A program made the position numbers and the translations under genes. Below are positions 60,840 to 64,000 of a DNA stretch of 64,000 bases, piece after piece. Origin of the DNA: Burkholderiales bacterium (GTDB taxonomy: Bacteria > Pseudomonadota > Gammaproteobacteria > Burkholderiales > Burkholderiaceae_C); assembly GCA_016702555.1 (NCBI GenBank), contig JADJDV010000004.1, forward strand, positions 186,001 through 250,000. Reading direction: 5' to 3'. The notes under the pieces are model-generated. The model was not told the origin of the DNA and did not search any database. It worked only from the letters and a program-made list of their open reading frames with translations. The stretch's first letter is position 1; every line of letters begins with the position of its first letter.

Positions 60840-61838
60840 TCAGACGTCGCGCACGAAGGTGATGCGCTGACTCGGCGCGAAGCCGCAGTGCAGCAGCAGG
60901 CCGAGCAGGTCGATGTTGTCCGGCCCGACCACGGTCTCGACGCGTTCGATGCGCAGCGCGCTCAGGTTGGCGAACAGCTGACCCAGCAGCGCGCGCGCCA
61001 CGCCGCGCCCGGCGTAGGCCGGATCGACGCCGATGGTGTCGATCACCGCGGTCGGCTCGGTGCGGCCGAAGTCGCCCAGGTCGGCCTTGGCCATCAGGTG
61101 ACCGACGATGGCGTCGTCGATGCGCGCCGTCAGCGACACGCGGATGGCGCTGTCGTGCATGGCCTCGCCCAGGCGCGCGGCGATGTAGTCGCGCCGGTCG
61201 CGCCCGGTGAGCGCGGTGTCCACGCGCACGATCTCGTTCAGGTCGTCGGTGTGCATCGGCCGCACGTCGGCGCGGCCACGCGCGGCCATCTCGGCGTCGT
61301 TGGCCTCGTCCAGGCTGTAGTCGCGGCCGTCGGTTGGCGCCATGGTCATGGCGTCGTCGCGCTCGGGCTGGTTGGCGGCCACGGCGGCATCGACCACCCA
61401 GGCCGGCCCGAGCCGGAAGCCGCGCGCGCGCATCCAGCGCACCATGCGTTCGTCGCTCCACAGCGCGGTGCTGCGGATGTCCTGCATGCCGTGGCGCTCG
61501 GCGTAACTGTGCAGCGCCTCCATCAACTGGCGGCCGATGCCGTGGCCGCGCGCGTCCGGGCGCACGCCAATCACCTCCAGCCGCAGGCCGGGGCGATCGC
61601 GCCCGAACTCGCCGCTCATCACGCGCGCCAGCGCATAGCCGGCCAGGCCCTTGGCGTCCAGGGCGGCGAACTGCGCATGCAGTTGCGGCTCCTTGACGGC
61701 GGCATCCAGGCGGCGCTGGAAGTAGTCGCGGCGCGAGCGGCCTTGCATGCCGGCGTCGATGTCGACGACGGCCGGCAGGTCTTCGGCGCGCAGCGCGCGA
61801 ATCTCGACGGCGCGCTCAATCTGGGCGGTGGCGGTCAT
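60840..61838 (-). CDS. Tandem GNAT N-acetyltransferase
   Basis: 332 residues made of two GNAT domains. The first has LEVIGVRPDARGHGIGRQLM (acetyl-CoA loop R-G-H-G-I-G) near residue 90; the second has VDPAYAGRGVARALLGQL near residue 275. Each begins with a similar IRALRAEDLPAVVDID / VRPMHTDDLNEIVRVD segment and a RSRRDYFQRRL / RDRRDYIAARL follow-up, so the protein is an internal duplication. Start ATG 61838; the frame runs upstream antisense-like through hemerythrin without a start. Target unknown. Confidence 0.87.
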   Translation of the reverse strand: MTATAQIERAVEIRALRAEDLPAVVDIDAGMQGRSRRDYFQRRLDAAVKEPQLHAQFAALDAKGLAGYALARVMSGEFGRDRPGLRLEVIGVRPDARGHGIGRQLMEALHSYAERHGMQDIRSTALWSDERMVRWMRARGFRLGPAWVVDAAVAANQPERDDAMTMAPTDGRDYSLDEANDAEMAARGRADVRPMHTDDLNEIVRVDTALTGRDRRDYIAARLGEAMHDSAIRVSLTARIDDAIVGHLMAKADLGDFGRTEPTAVIDTIGVDPAYAGRGVARALLGQLFANLSALRIERVETVVGPDNIDLLGLLLHCGFAPSQRITFVRDV

Positions 61839-61867
61839 GGGGGTGTCTCCTTGGGTTCTGTTCGGAT

Positions 61868-62347
61868 TCAGCAGGCGTATTCCATGGCGAGGCGACCATC
61901 GGTCTCCTCGTCGAGCAAGTCCTCCAGCAGCGGCAGCATGGCCATCTCTTCCTTCTGGATGTGGGCCACCTGGCGCTCGACCATCTCGAGCGCGGTGCGG
62001 CGCAGCGCGTCCCAGCCGTCGGCGTCGAGCGTGCCGTCGAGCGCGGCGGCGGTGAGCGGCAGCAACTCTTCGGCGACGTCGCGGATGGCGTCGTGCTCCT
62101 CGGCCAGCAGGCCGGCGATGTCGCCCTCGCCGGATTCGTCCATGCGCGTGAAGAGCTCGGCTTCCTCGAAATCGAAGTGGCGGCCGACGTCGTGCTCGAC
62201 CTGCCGGCGCAACTGCTTGACGAGGTCGCGCAGCAGGTCGTCGTCGGCCTTGCGGCTGCCGAGCGCCGACTCGACCTTGCCCAGCAGGTCGAGCTGTCCA
62301 CGGTGCTCTTCGTTCAACAAACGGGCAATTTGGCGGTCGCTGGTCAT
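61868..62347 (-). CDS. Hemerythrin domain protein
   Basis: 159 residues, four-helix bundle with diiron ligands: His in NEEHRGQ, His/His/Glu in VEHDVGRHFDFEEAELF, His in LLAEEHDAI, His in QVAHIQKEEMAML, arranged as H...HxxxE...H...HxxxE. The iron-storage or NO-detoxifying RIC/YtfE-like type is likely in this setting. A candidate FNR-type box lies 36 bp before its ATG. The GNAT gene follows by 29 bp. Confidence 0.88.
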   Translation of the reverse strand: MTSDRQIARLLNEEHRGQLDLLGKVESALGSRKADDDLLRDLVKQLRRQVEHDVGRHFDFEEAELFTRMDESGEGDIAGLLAEEHDAIRDVAEELLPLTAAALDGTLDADGWDALRRTALEMVERQVAHIQKEEMAMLPLLEDLLDEETDGRLAMEYAC

Positions 62348-62382
62348 GGACTAGAGTATTCCGGTACTTAAATACTATTACC

Positions 62383-62396
62383 TTGATCCAGCGCAA
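62383..62396 (-). promoter_or_regulatory. FNR/Dnr/NnrR-like box before the hemerythrin gene
   Basis: TTGAT-ccag-CGCAA (14 bp, plus-strand reading), partially palindromic and matching the TTGAT-N4-ATCAA class with changes in the right half. It sits in the 52-bp gap before the hemerythrin start, where an anaerobic or NO-responsive activator would bind. Position close to the ATG and the imperfect half-site keep confidence moderate. Confidence 0.45.
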
Positions 62397-62399
62397 GCT

Positions 62400-63893
62400 T
62401 CAGCCGCTCGGCGGCGCGACCGGCTGCATGCGGCGCCAGGCGTGGCGATAGAAGAGGATGAAAGCCACGGCGCCGCTGGCGCCGGCCAGCGCCGCCAGCG
62501 CCATCAGCCAGGCCTGCCCGCTCCAGCTGGCCAGCAGCAGCAGTGCGCAGGCGATCGGGTGCGCCCAGGCGTGCCAGCGCTGCGGCCCGGCGGCGGTGAG
62601 CGCCGAGGGCACCGGCCGGCCACGCTTGCCGGTGGGCGCGTGCATCGAGGCCAGGAAGGGCAGGATGCGCGACAGCACGCCGGTCAGCACGCTCAACAGG
62701 CCCAGCAGCAACAGCAGCACCGCCGTGGTCGGCGGCAGCCAGGCCAGCGGCAGCGCCGGCAGCGCGCCGCCCAGCGCCTGCAGCAGCGCGCAGGCCAGGC
62801 TGGCGGCGATCAGCGCCCAGCCCAGGCGCACCAGCACGAAGGAGCTGCCCAGGTCCTTGCGCATGCCGCTTTGCAGGCAGTGCCGCATCTGCATCACGTG
62901 GATGACGAAGCCAATCAGCGCCAGCGCGCAGGCCAGCACCCACCAGCCCGGCCAGGCGCCCTCGCCCACCGCCAGCGGCAGCAACACCAGCGCCAGCGCG
63001 CCCAGCGCGGCGGCGATCAGCGCCCGCCGCGTCGGCGGCGGCGGCGACAGCGCGAACATCGGCACCAGAATGGCCGAGAAGCCCATGATCAGCATCACCA
63101 TGAAGCCGTAGCCGGCCCAGGCCACGTGCAGCGGCAACGCGCGTGCGCGGTCCAGCAGCGGCGGCCAGCCGCTGTAGCCGCCCACCATGGCCAGTGCCGC
63201 CAGCAGCAGCGCCAGCAGCGCCGCCAGCGCCAGCCAGCCATGCACCAGCACCACCGGCATGCCACGCGCGCCCATCAGGTTGCGCGCCAGCAGCGCCGCA
63301 TACAGCAGCAGCGCCAGCGTGACGCCGACCGCGCCCGCCGCCATCCAGCGCGTCTGCGGCCAGCCCATGCCGGCCAGCAGCAGCAGCAGCGAGGGCAGGT
63401 ACAGCCACCACAGCAGCACGATCCAGCGCGTGCTGCCGATGCTCTGGCGCGTCGCCACCGGCAGCAGCTGCAGGCTGGCGCCGATGGCGGTCATGGTCAG
63501 CGTGCCCAACGTCAGGCTGTGCAGCGCCGCCAGCGGCGCGCCCAGCCCGCCGGCAAAGCCGGTGGCGGCGCCGGGATCGAGCAGCAGCAGCAACCAGAAC
63601 AGCAGATGGAAGCCCATCGCCGCGCCGAAGAAGCGAAACGGCATCGAGGCCGGCAGCAAACGGCTCTTGGCGGTGCCGAGGAAGCTGCTGGCGCGCGCCG
63701 CCTGGCGCGTGGCCTCGCGCACCGGATCGGCGGCGATGCGCTGCAGGGCCGCCTCGTGCGCGGCGCGGCGCCGCTCCAACGCGGCCGGATCGCTGATCAG
63801 TTCGGCCGCCGTGCGCGGCGCACTGCCGCCGCCACCGGGCGCGCCGCCGCCCACGCTGTCATCCAGCGCGGCGCAATAGCAGGCGGATTTCAC
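62400..63893 (-). CDS. Large multi-pass membrane protein of the NO/denitrification cluster (NnrS-like)
   Basis: 497 residues. About 80 soluble N-terminal residues with MKSACYCAALDDS, then some 12 membrane helices. GAPLAALHSLTLGTLTMTAI and LLPVATRQ, as well as LHVAWAGYGFMVMLIMGF, carry histidines at helix ends in the manner of NnrS or heme-copper oxidase subunit I. Proteins like this occur beside hemerythrin and DUF2249 genes in denitrifiers. The start overlaps the 3' end of the DUF2249 gene at the window edge by 35 bp. No exact family name can be given. Confidence 0.65.
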   Translation of the reverse strand: MKSACYCAALDDSVGGGAPGGGGSAPRTAAELISDPAALERRRAAHEAALQRIAADPVREATRQAARASSFLGTAKSRLLPASMPFRFFGAAMGFHLLFWLLLLLDPGAATGFAGGLGAPLAALHSLTLGTLTMTAIGASLQLLPVATRQSIGSTRWIVLLWWLYLPSLLLLLAGMGWPQTRWMAAGAVGVTLALLLYAALLARNLMGARGMPVVLVHGWLALAALLALLLAALAMVGGYSGWPPLLDRARALPLHVAWAGYGFMVMLIMGFSAILVPMFALSPPPPTRRALIAAALGALALVLLPLAVGEGAWPGWWVLACALALIGFVIHVMQMRHCLQSGMRKDLGSSFVLVRLGWALIAASLACALLQALGGALPALPLAWLPPTTAVLLLLLGLLSVLTGVLSRILPFLASMHAPTGKRGRPVPSALTAAGPQRWHAWAHPIACALLLLASWSGQAWLMALAALAGASGAVAFILFYRHAWRRMQPVAPPSG

Positions 63894-64000
63894 CGGCCTC
63901 TCCCTGCAGGCGCTCGGCCACCCAGCCGCGCTCGGTCAGTTCGGGGTAGAGCATCACCGGATCGCGATCGAGCTGCGCCACCACCTGTGCATTGGGCTCA
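63859..64000 (-). CDS. DUF2249-type protein (3' end only)
   Basis: Last 46 codons of a gene continuing beyond the right edge. The peptide contains VAQLDRDPVMLYPELTERGW and ends GEIRLLLRRAG; the D-R-D-P-x-x-L-Y motif matches the DUF2249 core seen at 58986-59297. It reads into the NnrS-like gene with a 35-bp overlap, so probably one transcript. Confidence 0.6.
   Translation of the reverse strand, partial: EPNAQVVAQLDRDPVMLYPELTERGWVAERLQGEAGEIRLLLRRAG

Overview
The window is about 64 kb of high-GC chromosomal DNA from a betaproteobacterium, most likely of the order Burkholderiales. Evidence for this is the gene order TPR protein-lolB-ispE-tRNA-Gln-prs-rplY-pth, the order isoaspartyl methyltransferase-rhodanese-tolC followed by waaA, the hopanoid genes hpnD/hpnE, exosortase H, and intergenic palindromic repeats of a type common in that order. 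Four tRNA genes are present; I saw no rRNA, CRISPR array, integrase or complete insertion sequence.

Layout, left to right. 0-3.1 kb: the 3' end of a serine hydrolase, then hpnD and hpnE (farnesyl diphosphate to squalene) and tRNA-Gly. 3.2-11.4 kb: yicC and a sufBCDS-(cytochrome P450)-sufU-sufT Fe-S cluster operon; the P450 inside it is unusual. 11.4-19.5 kb: a TetR-regulated RND efflux operon (split by a repeat element), a PCMT-family protein, a rhodanese and a TolC-type outer membrane factor. 19.5-25.2 kb, mostly minus strand: an exosortase H accessory protein, exosortase H (xrtH), waaA, a phosphomannomutase/phosphoglucomutase, a plus-strand EamA transporter and riboflavin synthase.

25.2-31.0 kb is an accessory block of lower GC by eye: a secreted protein ending in a VPTL-type (IPTL-CTERM-like) sorting signal, followed by five glycosyltransferase-type genes and bounded on the right by two tRNAs. 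With xrtH only 5 kb away, I read this as an exosortase-sorted surface protein with its own glycosylation genes, and rate it the most interesting unit here.

31.3-44 kb is housekeeping: hrcA, nadK, recN, rapZ, mutY, mutM, a TPR protein, lolB, ispE, tRNA-Gln, prs, rplY, pth and a ferredoxin. As given, prs is broken by an apparent deletion of about 38 bp that removes a conserved catalytic segment and shifts the frame. This is either an assembly error or a striking lesion. A 165-bp hairpin element with 16-bp terminal inverted repeats follows it.

44-52.7 kb holds a peptide-type ABC importer (two permeases, two ATPases, binding protein) with a VapBC toxin-antitoxin pair wedged between permease and ATPase genes, then an amidase and a PHP-domain exonuclease. 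52.7-58.9 kb (minus) is a thioesterase-PadB-PadC-PadD-PaaK cluster, read as anaerobic alpha-oxidation of phenylacetyl-CoA to phenylglyoxylate. 58.9-64 kb (minus) is a nitric-oxide/denitrification-type cluster: DUF2249 proteins, NnrS, a second large membrane protein, a MIP18-family Fe-S protein, a tandem GNAT protein and a hemerythrin, with an FNR/Dnr-like box. The last two blocks suggest facultatively anaerobic, nitrate-respiring use of aromatic compounds.
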